This document shows, piece by piece, positions 8,278 to 16,187 of a DNA stretch of 64,000 nucleotides. This DNA comes from BOG-908 sp964242115 (GTDB lineage Bacteria; Pseudomonadota; Alphaproteobacteria; Acetobacterales; Acetobacteraceae). Position 1 is the first letter of the stretch. Every line of letters begins with the position of its first letter. A program made the position numbers and the translations under genes. The stretch covers positions 47,055-111,054 of the forward strand of contig CAXSZX010000016.1 of NCBI GenBank assembly GCA_964242115.1, given 5' to 3'. The notes beneath the pieces were generated by a model, which saw only the letters and a program-made list of their open reading frames with translations, had not been told where the DNA came from and searched no databases.

Positions 8278-10284
8278 GTGGGCTTGGCGCTGGCCGTCTT
8301 CTGCCTGCTCTCGCTGCTCGTGCTGCCGTTGCCCACCATGCTGCTCGACCTCGGCCTTGCCATTTCGATCACCGCCTCGGTGCTGGTGCTGATGGTCTCG
8401 CTGTTCCTCGAGCGCCCGCTGGACTTCACCAGCTTCCCGCAGCTCCTGTTGCTGACCACGCTGCTGCGGCTCTCGCTCAACGTGGCCACCACGCGGCTGA
8501 TCCTCAGCCACGGCAACGAGGGTCCGACCGCCGCCGGCCACGTGGTCGCCGCCTTCGGCGGGTTCCTGATGGGCGGCGACGTAGTGATCGGCCTGATCCT
8601 GTTCGCCATCCTGCTGGTGGTGAACTTCATGGTCATCACCAAGGGTTCCGGCCGCATCGCCGAGGTGGCCGCGCGTTTCAGCCTGGACTCCATGCCCGGC
8701 AAGCAGATGGCGATCGACGCGGACATGAACGCCGGCGTGATCAACGAGAAGACCGCGCGCCGCCGTCGCCGCGAGCTGGAGGAGGAGAGCGGCTTCTACG
8801 GCGCGATGGACGGTGCGGCGAAGTTCGTCCGCGGCGACGCCATCGCCGGCCTGCTGATCACGTCCATCAACATCGTGGGCGGCCTGGCGATCGGCCTGAT
8901 CCGCCACTCCATGGCGTTCAGCGACGCGGCCAACACCTACACCACGCTCACCGTCGGAGACGGGCTGGTCACACAAATCCCCGCGCTGCTGGTCTCGATC
9001 GCATCGGGCATCGTGGTCACCAAGGGTGGTGTGACCGGCCGCGCGGACATGGCGCTGGTGGCGCAACTGGCCGGCGGCTACAAGCCGATGGCGCTGGCCA
9101 GCGGGGCCGCCGTGCTGATGGCCACCATGCCCGGCCTGCCGGCGCTGCCGTTCCTCGCACTGGCCGGCCTGGCCGGCGGCGGTGCCTGGCTGCGCTACAA
9201 GCACCCGGTGGCCGCCCCCGAGCCGGACGTGATCGCGCCGCCGCCGGCGCCGGCGGAATCGCCGGTGGCAGAGGCCATGCGCATCGACATGATCCGCGTC
9301 GAGCTCGGCTACGGCCTGCTGCCGATGGCCGGTGGCGACTCGCCCAAGCTTACCGACCAGATACGCGCGCTGCGCCGCTCCATCGCCGCCGAGTTCGGCT
9401 TCGTGCTGCCCGCCGTCCGTATCCAAGACAACCTCCAGCTCGGCGCCGACGCCTACCTGGTCAAGATCAAGGAGATCGAGGCGGGCCACGGCGAGCTGCG
9501 CCCGCTCTGCCTGCTGGCGATGGACCCCAAGGGCGGGGTGCCGCCCATGCAGGGCGAACGCACGACCGAGCCCGCCTTCGGCTTACCGGCCCTGTGGATC
9601 GACTCTTCGCAGCGCGAGGAAGCCCTGGTCCGCGGCTGCACGGTCGTCGATCCGCCCAGCGTGCTGGCGACGCACCTGACCGAACTCGTCCGCGACGTGA
9701 TGGCCGAGCTGCTGTCCTACGCCGAGACGCAGAAGTTGCTCGACGAGCTGCCGCGCGAGCAGCAGAAGCTGGTCTCCGACCTGGTGCCAGGCGCGATCTC
9801 GGTGGGCGGGGTGCAGCGCGTGCTGCAGGCGCTGCTGGCCGAACGCATTTCCATCCGCGACCTGCCCACTATCCTCGAAGGCATTCACGAGGCCTGCACC
9901 GGTAACGCGCGCGCCATCGGCACCATCGTCGCCGTCGTGCGCGCCCGCCTGGCCCGCCAGATCAGCGACAGCCACGCCGGCGCAAACGGCGCCATTCCGC
10001 TGATTAGCCTCTCGCCGGAATGGGAGATGGCGTTTGCCGAAAGCCTCGCCGGACCGCCGGACGATCGTCAGCTGGCCATGGCGCCCAGCAGGCTCAACGA
10101 GTTCATGCGCCGCTTCCGCGAGCAGTTCGACGCGCATGGCGCCGAGCAGCCGGTGCTGCTGACCAGCCCTGGCATACGCGTGCCGGTGCGCAGCATCGTC
10201 GAGCGGCTGCGGCCGTCAACGCCCGTGCTCTCGCAGACGGAGATTTCCCCGCGGGCCAGGATCAGGAGTCTCGGCGTCATCTAG
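8278..10284 (+). CDS. flhA: Flagellar biosynthesis protein FlhA
   Basis: Export-gate component of the flagellar type III system: N-terminal membrane helices, then a large cytoplasmic domain that docks chaperones. Typical stretches are PLPTMLLDLGLAISITASVL, LLRLSLNVATTRLILSHG, the FHIPEP-type loop (ARFSLDSMPGKQMAIDADMN) and GLITSINIVGG-like LLITSINIVGGLAIGL. The first usable in-frame start is GTG at 8278, giving 668 residues, slightly short. An ATG at 8213 overlaps the flbD stop exactly as at other junctions here, but is in another frame. One extra T near 8225 would join it and give about 690 residues starting MAQAFTLASLGARTKRF. Confidence 0.9.
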   Translation: MGLALAVFCLLSLLVLPLPTMLLDLGLAISITASVLVLMVSLFLERPLDFTSFPQLLLLTTLLRLSLNVATTRLILSHGNEGPTAAGHVVAAFGGFLMGGDVVIGLILFAILLVVNFMVITKGSGRIAEVAARFSLDSMPGKQMAIDADMNAGVINEKTARRRRRELEEESGFYGAMDGAAKFVRGDAIAGLLITSINIVGGLAIGLIRHSMAFSDAANTYTTLTVGDGLVTQIPALLVSIASGIVVTKGGVTGRADMALVAQLAGGYKPMALASGAAVLMATMPGLPALPFLALAGLAGGGAWLRYKHPVAAPEPDVIAPPPAPAESPVAEAMRIDMIRVELGYGLLPMAGGDSPKLTDQIRALRRSIAAEFGFVLPAVRIQDNLQLGADAYLVKIKEIEAGHGELRPLCLLAMDPKGGVPPMQGERTTEPAFGLPALWIDSSQREEALVRGCTVVDPPSVLATHLTELVRDVMAELLSYAETQKLLDELPREQQKLVSDLVPGAISVGGVQRVLQALLAERISIRDLPTILEGIHEACTGNARAIGTIVAVVRARLARQISDSHAGANGAIPLISLSPEWEMAFAESLAGPPDDRQLAMAPSRLNEFMRRFREQFDAHGAEQPVLLTSPGIRVPVRSIVERLRPSTPVLSQTEISPRARIRSLGVI

Positions 10285-10319
10285 GCAACGACCCAAGGCC
10301 TGCTTCGGTCAGAAAAGCA

Positions 10320-10384
10320 CGAAGCCGCTGTCAGCTCTGTCGCTCACACAACCGCGGACGAGTGCTCCGCAGACAGGGGCTTCG
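10320..10384. terminator. Large hairpin between convergent flhA and the receiver gene
   Basis: CGAAGCCGCTGTC at the left pairs imperfectly with GACAGGGGCTTCG at the right. It lies between the convergent ends of flhA and the receiver gene, so it could act in both directions. It may be a decayed element core, since it also contains GCTGTC and CTGTCGC. No long T-run follows. Confidence 0.4.
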
Positions 10385-10407
10385 GCTGATTTTCAAAACC
10401 TGCTTGC

Positions 10408-10833
10408 TTAACCTGCCAGCAACTTGTTTGTCACGATGCGCAGAAGTGTCGTCTCACGAAACGGCTTGTCGCAGACGGTCCAGCTGTTGCCGTGCTCGCG
10501 GACTGCGTCCCGGCCATAGCCTGTCAGCAGGACGAACGGTATGTTACGCGCTACCAGTATGTCGATCACGGGGTATATGCGCTCGCCACGCAGGTTCACG
10601 TCGAGCACTGCGATGGAGAACAGCTCGTCGTGCGCGGCCTGGAGAGCGTCCGACAAGGTCGAGAGCGGCCCGATGACGTCGCAGCCTTGCAAGTTGAAGA
10701 TGTGCTCGAGTTCCATTGCGATGCAATGATCGTCTTCGACCAGCATCACCCGGCGGCCGCATAGCGCGACACTGTCTGTCGCTCGTGACAGATGCACCGG
10801 TTGAGCTCTCGCCGACGCGCCTGTCTCGGCCAT
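10408..10833 (-). CDS. Stand-alone response-regulator receiver protein
   Basis: 141 residues with one receiver domain and no output domain. The key positions are present: the acidic pair in VMLVEDDHC, the phospho-acceptor Asp in AVLDVNLRG, Thr in VLLTGYG and Lys in VCDKPF. Single-domain regulators of this type are commonly partners of HWE-family kinases, one of which lies upstream on the same strand at 11879-13357; that pairing is inference. The first ~28 residues are a poorly conserved leader. The ATG has AGAGGGAG about 6 bases upstream, a strong ribosome-binding site. Confidence 0.88.
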   Translation of the reverse strand: MAETGASARAQPVHLSRATDSVALCGRRVMLVEDDHCIAMELEHIFNLQGCDVIGPLSTLSDALQAAHDELFSIAVLDVNLRGERIYPVIDILVARNIPFVLLTGYGRDAVREHGNSWTVCDKPFRETTLLRIVTNKLLAG

Positions 10834-11740
10834 TGCATCACTCCCTCTGAAACCTCCTTACCGCCTCCAAAGCGCTCCGCGTAAGTCACGAACGCGTTTG
10901 CAGACGAGATGTCGGTGTCGTGCCAAGCGTTTCTGCGTGGCGACTTGGTCGGACTTGCCTGACAAAAACCGAGTCCGTTGGTGGTGCTCTGACTGAGGGG
11001 CGTGTCAGGCCCATCGGTCGAGCCGTGAAGCTCTAGATGCTCGGCGGCGCCGCAAGCTATTCTCATCCCAACCGAACTCGCATCTGGTGCCCACGCAAAT
11101 CCTGCAGACTGGCGGGCATCGTTTTACGGTCAGGCCGAGGCTGATCAACGCACAGCGAGAGACGCAACGAGCAAGCATAGAGATGATCGGGACGACAGGA
11201 GAGCAGCGCTACCTACTTCGCTACACGAGAGGAGTGCTACCTAAGTCCATAGTGTCAGCAAGCGTCTTGGGGGCGAGATGTCCGCTCGGCATCAGGTCCG
11301 TCGTGACGACGAGCGCCGCCAGAGCTGAGGCTCATGCCGCAGCAAGCAAGGCAGCAACTAGGGTATTTGCGACGAGACCGAGCGGTTAAGCAGGTGGTCA
11401 AAGGCGAGCGGACGTTTGTCTCACGCGCGAGTTATGCTGGGTGACACCCAGTCTACGCGAACGAGCACACCTGGTTTCGGCGAGCGTCCGGTGCCGGCTG
11501 GATCCAATCGCCACGACCGTGTGTGGCAAATGAAAACGTCTCGAGCAGGCGGCCATCTTTACGCAGCAGCCACATCCTGCGAGCCATCCTGCTTGCGTGT
11601 AGTCCGATATCCGGCGCTATCTCGCTCGGCACTACCAGTCCACGACCTGCGCCAGCGGCGCGAAGAGTCAGCATCAACCCATCAAAGAGCAGTGTAGTCT
11701 GAAAACTATCCCTGTTTCCAGCTACACGCCTGTAGAATAC
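10834..11740. other. About 900-base stretch without a convincing gene
   Basis: No reading frame here has both a good start and recognisable content. The best is a 74-residue minus-strand frame (11453-11677) whose DGLMLTLRAAGAGRGLVVPS faintly recalls the effector domain of LysR regulators, possibly a relic. Another plus-strand frame (11087-11389) has no recognisable motif. The 8-mer GCTACCTA occurs twice near 11210-11240. The stretch separates the receiver gene from the HWE kinase. Confidence 0.4.
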
Positions 11741-11806
11741 CCCGCGACAGCCGCATGAAAAGCTTTCTGCTTCTTTTTCTCGAAAAGAAGGCCTTCCTTG
11801 CTTCCT
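11741..11806. repeat. Element copy 3, right half only
   Basis: Begins with CCGCGACAGC and continues through AAAAGCTTTCTGCTTC to a GAAGGCC-type end. No left arm is seen. It lies just beyond the 3' end of the HWE kinase gene. Confidence 0.75.
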
Positions 11807-11878
11807 TGTCGCCAGTTTTGCCCGTCAGCCGCCAACTCACCACGAGGCGCTGCAAAATCGACCAACCCATGGCGCCGG

Positions 11879-13357
11879 TCAGGAAAGGACGGTGCGCACC
11901 GTGCAAGCAACCCCTTCGGGCAGGAACTGCAACGTTGCGGACCCGCCAAGCCCGCCGGCCAGGCCCGACTCGATCAGCTTGGACCCGAACCCCCGATGGG
12001 CAGGCTCGTGCACCGCCGGTCCCCCTCGTTCCCGCCACACCAGCGTCAAGCCCGCAGGCGCAGCGCCGGCCGGAACCGTATCCATTGCCCAACCGAGCTC
12101 CACATGGCCTCCGGCCACCGACAGGGCGCCGTATTTCGTCGCGTTGGTGGCCAGCTCGTTGAGGATCAGGGCGAGCGACATCGCGGCTTCCGCGGGCAGC
12201 CAGACAGCAGGGCCGCCGAGCCGGAAGCGGCCAGGCGTGCCGTCGTCATGCGGCAGCAAGGCAGCAACGGCGGCCTCGCGCAGGTCCGATCCCGTCCAGT
12301 CCTGCCGGACCAGGATGTCGTTGGCACGGGCCAGCGCGGTAATCCGCAGATCCACCGCGGCTTGCGCGTCGGCCAGCGTCGCCGCGCCGCGCAGGGTCTG
12401 GCGCACGATCGCCTGCACCATGGAAAGCGTGTTCTTGATGCGGTGCTGAAGCTCGCCGCCGAGCAGCTTGGCACGCTCCTCCGCCCGCCGCCGCGCAGTG
12501 ACGTCCATCGCCGTGCCGACCACCCGCACGGGCCTGCCGTTCTCGAAATGCGTCCTGCCGGTGACGGAAACCCAGCGTTCCGCGCCGTCGCGAAGCCCGA
12601 TCGAGCGGTATTCCGTCTGGTAGGTGCCGGGCCCGGACGGGTCGAGCGCGGTCTTGGCGACGGCGACCACCCTGTCACGGTCGTCGGGATGTATGCTGGC
12701 CAGGTAAGTGTCCCAGTCGGCCTCCGACTCCTCGGCCAGCCCGGCCAGCGCCTTGACGCGGCTGTCCCAGTGCACCGCCGCGGTAGGCAGGTCGAACGCC
12801 CAGGTGCCAATGTCGGCGGCTTCGACCGCCTGGCGCCGCCGCTCCTCCGTGTCGCGCAGCAGGTTCTCCGCCCGGCGCTGGTCGGTGACGTCGCGGGCGA
12901 TGGCCACCAGCGCCTCCGGCCGGCCATCGGCACCGGCGAGCGGCGAGACGAGCACGTCCCACCATTTCGGCGCGCCTTTGTGGGTGGGGCAGAAGCCCTG
13001 GAACCTGCCGATGCCGCCTTCCCGGGCGGTGTCCACGGCGGCGCGGGCGGCGGCGGCGTCCTGCCCGTCCCACACCCGCAGCCAGGACAATCCCACGACG
13101 GCATCGACGTCGCAGATCTCCATCGCCTCGATGCCGCCGGGGCTGACGAACCTGGTGGTGCCGTCCAGGTCGAGAACCACGATGCAGTCGCGGCTGGACG
13201 CAAGGATGGCCGCGCTCAGGCCCCGCGCGTCACGCAGCGCGCGTTCCGCACCCGCCGCGTCAAGCTGGGCGGTGTTCAGACCCCGCGGCGAGCGAAGCGG
13301 GAGACGTTCCCGGGTCAAGACATCAGTCCTTGGCGCCTGCGACACCACGCATTCCAA
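11879..13357 (-). CDS. PAS-PAS HWE-family sensor histidine kinase
   Basis: 492 residues, with no membrane segment, so probably a cytoplasmic sensor. Two PAS domains lie at about 45-165 (with FVSPGGIEAMEI and VAIARDVTDQRRAEN) and 170-290 (with WVSVTGRTHFENG, VVGTAMDVTARRRAEE). The HWE dimerisation motif ELQHRIKNTLSMVQAIV carries the phospho-His near residue 303. The ATP domain has the N-box LILNELATNATKYGAL and the diagnostic W-x-E (LVWRERGG) that names the family, then GFGSKLIESGLAGGLGG. The ligand is unknown. The ATG lacks a strong ribosome-binding site; an in-frame TTG lies about 14 codons further in. The likely partner is the receiver at 10408-10833. Confidence 0.9.
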   Translation of the reverse strand: MECVVSQAPRTDVLTRERLPLRSPRGLNTAQLDAAGAERALRDARGLSAAILASSRDCIVVLDLDGTTRFVSPGGIEAMEICDVDAVVGLSWLRVWDGQDAAAARAAVDTAREGGIGRFQGFCPTHKGAPKWWDVLVSPLAGADGRPEALVAIARDVTDQRRAENLLRDTEERRRQAVEAADIGTWAFDLPTAAVHWDSRVKALAGLAEESEADWDTYLASIHPDDRDRVVAVAKTALDPSGPGTYQTEYRSIGLRDGAERWVSVTGRTHFENGRPVRVVGTAMDVTARRRAEERAKLLGGELQHRIKNTLSMVQAIVRQTLRGAATLADAQAAVDLRITALARANDILVRQDWTGSDLREAAVAALLPHDDGTPGRFRLGGPAVWLPAEAAMSLALILNELATNATKYGALSVAGGHVELGWAMDTVPAGAAPAGLTLVWRERGGPAVHEPAHRGFGSKLIESGLAGGLGGSATLQFLPEGVACTVRTVLS

Positions 13358-13410
13358 ACCATACCGATATCGTGAGAACCTACTTCAACTTTGAGTGAAG
13401 CCGAGGGTGA

Positions 13411-13542
13411 AAGGCAAGCGGTTCTTTTTTGAAAAAGAGAACCAAAAACCTTGTCTCCTGGGTAATCGTCCCCGCAACGTTCCGCGATGGCCGGACGAAA
13501 GCTTCTTGCTTCATTTTCTCGAAAAAGGAGGCCTTTGCTTTC
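13411..13542. repeat. Element copy 4, diverged core
   Basis: Left arm GGTTC type. The core has CCGCGATGG in place of CCGCGACAG, and the right arm is GCTTCATTTTC...GGAGGCC with several changes. It lies between the 5' end of the HWE kinase gene and the 3' end of the transporter gene. Confidence 0.85.
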
Positions 13543-13557
13543 TACTTCTAGTTCGTT

Positions 13558-14925
13558 TCAGTCAGGAAAGATCAGGGAAACCCCGGGTATCGGCTCTCTC
13601 GCCGCCGCTATCCGCTCTCGAGCACGCGCTTCCATCGAGCGACCGATGAACCGGCGGCGCAACGGCTTGAGCACCACCAGGGCCAGCACGGCTGCCAGGA
13701 GGTTTACCCCCGCAGCAAGGTAGAGCACGGCGAGCCAGCTTCCGGTCGAGGCACGCAGAAGGCTGCCGAGCGGCACCAGCAAGGCGGCCGTGCCCTTTGC
13801 AGTATAGAGCAGCCCGTAATTCGTGGCGGCGAACTTGCGGCCGAACGTGTCGCCGCAGGTGGCCGGGAACAGCGAGTAGATCTCGCCCCAGGCGAAGAAC
13901 ACCACGCCGGTCAGCACCACGAAGGCGACCGGGTCGGACGCCTCGCGCACCAGCACCAGGATGCCGATGCCCTCCAGCAAGAACGCCACGAACATGGTGT
14001 TCTCGCGTCCGATCTGGTCCGACACCCAGCCGAAGAACGGCCGCGTTATACCGTTCAGCACGCGGTCGATGGCGAGCGCGAAGGTGAGCGCGGGCATCGT
14101 GAGGAACAGCAGGGTCACCGGCGTGGTGGCCACGCCGAAATCGGTGGCGATGACAGAGAGCTGTGCCGTGGCCATCAGCCCGCCGGCGCCCACCAGCACG
14201 AACAGCAGGTACATCAGCCAGAACACCGGCTCGCGCGCCACCTGTGCCGGCGTGTAGTCGCGTGTGATGTCGTGCAGGCGCGACGGGCGCACCGCGGTCA
14301 TGCCGCTTGACGAGAGCGTCTGCGAGCGCTCGCGGCCGGACCCCGAAGACGAGCGCTCGCCGCCGATCCCTGGCGGGGGCCGCAACAGCATCGCCGCGGC
14401 AGCCACGACCACGCCCTGTATCAGTCCGAACACCAGGAAGGTTTTCTGATAGCCGCTATGCGCGATCATGTTGGAGATCGGCACCAGCGTCACCGCGGAG
14501 CCGGCGCCGAAACCCGCCGCCGTCAGCCCGGCGGCCAGCCCGCGCTTGTCGGGGAACCACTTAATGGCGTTGCCCACTGTGGCGCCGTAGATGAACCCCG
14601 AGCCGATGCCGCCCAACGCAGCGGCCACGTAAAGCACGGCCAACGAAGCGGCGACGCTGTCCAGCACCCAGGCGGCGCCGATCAGCACGCCGCCGGCACA
14701 CACCGTCAGCTTCGGCCCGATACGGTCGATGACGTAGCCTTCCAGCGGCAGCAGCCAGGTCTCGCACAGCACGAAGACAGTGAAGGCGAACTGGATGGCG
14801 GCGCGGTTCCAGCCGTGGGCGTGGCTGATCGGCAGCACGAACAGCGTCCAACCATACTGCAGGTTGGCGATCATCACCATGCAGAGAATGCCGACGGTGA
14901 GTTGGGCCCAGCGGGATTTCAGCAT
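13558..14925 (-). CDS. MFS transporter, oxalate/formate antiporter (OFA) type
   Basis: 455 residues with about 12 membrane helices. The N-terminal half (YGWTLFVLPISHAHGW, WLLPLEGYVIDRIGPK, GGIGSGFIYGATVGNAIKWF, DKRGLAAGLTAAGFGAGSA) matches the OxlT-like OFA family, whose members exchange oxalate for formate or carry other small carboxylates. A cytoplasmic Ser/Arg-rich loop (RSSSGSGRERSQ) separates the halves. A CoA ligase of the oxalate type lies nearby, consistent with carboxylate uptake, but the substrate cannot be read from sequence. The ATG at 14925 directly abuts the arm of element copy 5; an in-frame TTG at 14931 lies inside it. No separate ribosome-binding site is visible. Confidence 0.88.
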   Translation of the reverse strand: MLKSRWAQLTVGILCMVMIANLQYGWTLFVLPISHAHGWNRAAIQFAFTVFVLCETWLLPLEGYVIDRIGPKLTVCAGGVLIGAAWVLDSVAASLAVLYVAAALGGIGSGFIYGATVGNAIKWFPDKRGLAAGLTAAGFGAGSAVTLVPISNMIAHSGYQKTFLVFGLIQGVVVAAAAMLLRPPPGIGGERSSSGSGRERSQTLSSSGMTAVRPSRLHDITRDYTPAQVAREPVFWLMYLLFVLVGAGGLMATAQLSVIATDFGVATTPVTLLFLTMPALTFALAIDRVLNGITRPFFGWVSDQIGRENTMFVAFLLEGIGILVLVREASDPVAFVVLTGVVFFAWGEIYSLFPATCGDTFGRKFAATNYGLLYTAKGTAALLVPLGSLLRASTGSWLAVLYLAAGVNLLAAVLALVVLKPLRRRFIGRSMEARARERIAAAREPIPGVSLIFPD

Positions 14926-15065
14926 AAGCAAGCAGTTCTTTTTTGAAAAAAAGAACCAAACTTTTGGTTCTCGGGGCCCGCGATGTTGAAACGACTCGTT
15001 TCAGCTTGCCAGGGAAATGAAAGTTTTTTGCTGCTTTTTTTCAAAAAAGCAGTCCTTGCCTGCTT
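14926..15065. repeat. Element copy 5, touching genes on both sides
   Basis: The GCAGTTC-type left arm abuts the transporter start codon. The right arm (GCTGC...GCAGTCC) runs into the panE-like stop region. The core has diverged to CCCGCGATG and contains GTTTCAGC. Confidence 0.88.
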
Positions 15066-16024
15066 GCTGCCCGCTGCCGAACCAGCGCCAGCATAGCCCG
15101 GCTGATAGGCGCATCCACCTCCACCCAGCCGGCCATCTCCACCACCGCGCCCAGGATCGCCTCGATCTCCAATGGCCGGCCCATCTCCAGGTCCTGCAGC
15201 ATGGACGTCTTGTGCCGGCCCACTTCGGCGGCACCCTCGATGCGCTTGTCCACATCGATGGCGAAGCGGATGCCCAGGCGTTCGGCCACTGCCTGACCTT
15301 CCAGCATCATCGCGCGCGCCACCGCGCGGCTGCCCGGGTCGGACGTGATCACGTCCAGCGTGGCGGTAGTCAGCGCGCTGATCGGGTTGAACGCCATGTT
15401 GCCCCACAGCTTCACCCACAGCTCGTCGCGGATGCGCGGCCGCACCGGCGCCTTTAGCCCCGCGGCGATGAGCAACGCGGACAGCGTGGCGGCGCGCTCG
15501 GAGCGGCTGCCGTCCGGCTCGCCCAGGCTGAAGCGGTCGCCGTAGCTGTGGTCGATCACGCCGGGTGCGGCAATGGTGGCGGCCGGGTAGACGATGCTGC
15601 CCAGGCACTGCGCCGGCGGCAGCGCGTCCCACAGCGCCCCGGCCGGGTCCACCGAGACGACGCGGCGGTCGCTGAACGGTGCCGGCAGGCCGTGGGTGTA
15701 CCACCAAGGCACGCCATTGATGGCGGTGACGATGGTGGTGTGCGGCCCCACCAGCGGTGCCAGTTGCGGCAACGCCGGCTCCAGCGAGTGCGCCTTGAGC
15801 GTCAGCACCAGGTAGTCCTGCGGGCCGATCGCGTCGCCGTGCGGCACCGCGTTCGGGCGCGTCACGGTGCGCTGCCCGCCGGAGACCAGTGTCAGGCCGT
15901 CCTGCTGCACCGCGGCGAGGTGCGGGCCGCGGGCTACGATGGAGACGGGGGTGCCGGCTGCTTCGAGGCGTGCCGCCATAAGGCCGCCGATGGCGCCGGC
16001 GCCGAAGACGCAGATGCTGGGCAT
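15041..16024 (-). CDS. 2-dehydropantoate 2-reductase family protein (PanE/ApbA)
   Basis: 327 residues. The N-terminal Rossmann fold begins ICVFGAGAIGGLMAARLEAA, an NADPH-binding site of the ketopantoate reductase family. Next are NGVPWW (the family's conserved NG motif) and the C-terminal helical domain with ELWVKLWGNMAFNPISAL, whose K and N are catalytic in PanE. True PanE makes pantoate for CoA synthesis; paralogues reduce other 2-oxo acids, and the catabolic neighbours suggest this may be one. The last residues (RQRAASRQGLLF) are encoded by bases that belong to element copy 5. The ATG at 16024 lies 20 bases from copy 6. Confidence 0.87.
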   Translation of the reverse strand: MPSICVFGAGAIGGLMAARLEAAGTPVSIVARGPHLAAVQQDGLTLVSGGQRTVTRPNAVPHGDAIGPQDYLVLTLKAHSLEPALPQLAPLVGPHTTIVTAINGVPWWYTHGLPAPFSDRRVVSVDPAGALWDALPPAQCLGSIVYPAATIAAPGVIDHSYGDRFSLGEPDGSRSERAATLSALLIAAGLKAPVRPRIRDELWVKLWGNMAFNPISALTTATLDVITSDPGSRAVARAMMLEGQAVAERLGIRFAIDVDKRIEGAAEVGRHKTSMLQDLEMGRPLEIEAILGAVVEMAGWVEVDAPISRAMLALVRQRAASRQGLLF

Positions 16025-16043
16025 CAGGGCAAATCCTGACGCG

Positions 16044-16180
16044 AAGAAAGCGGTTCTTTTTTGAAAAAAAGAACCAAAAAACTTTTGACTCCGCTGTCGC
16101 GCGCTCGCCGGAGAGGATCGCGACAGCGGAGGCAAAAGCTTTTTGCTTTTTTTTCTCGAAAAAGCAGCGCTTGCCTTTGC
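16044..16180. repeat. Element copy 6 (full palindrome)
   Basis: A textbook full copy: GGTTC-type left arm, core CTCCGCTGTCGCG / CGCGACAGCGGAG around a 15-base loop, and a right arm ending GCAGCGCTTGCC. It separates the panE-like start from the CoA-ligase stop. Confidence 0.93.
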
Positions 16181-16187
16181 TCTTGCA

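Noticed and set aside
10746..11066. A 106-codon minus-strand frame upstream of the receiver gene
   Set aside because: It overlaps the conserved receiver start and its strong ribosome-binding site in another frame and has no recognisable content.
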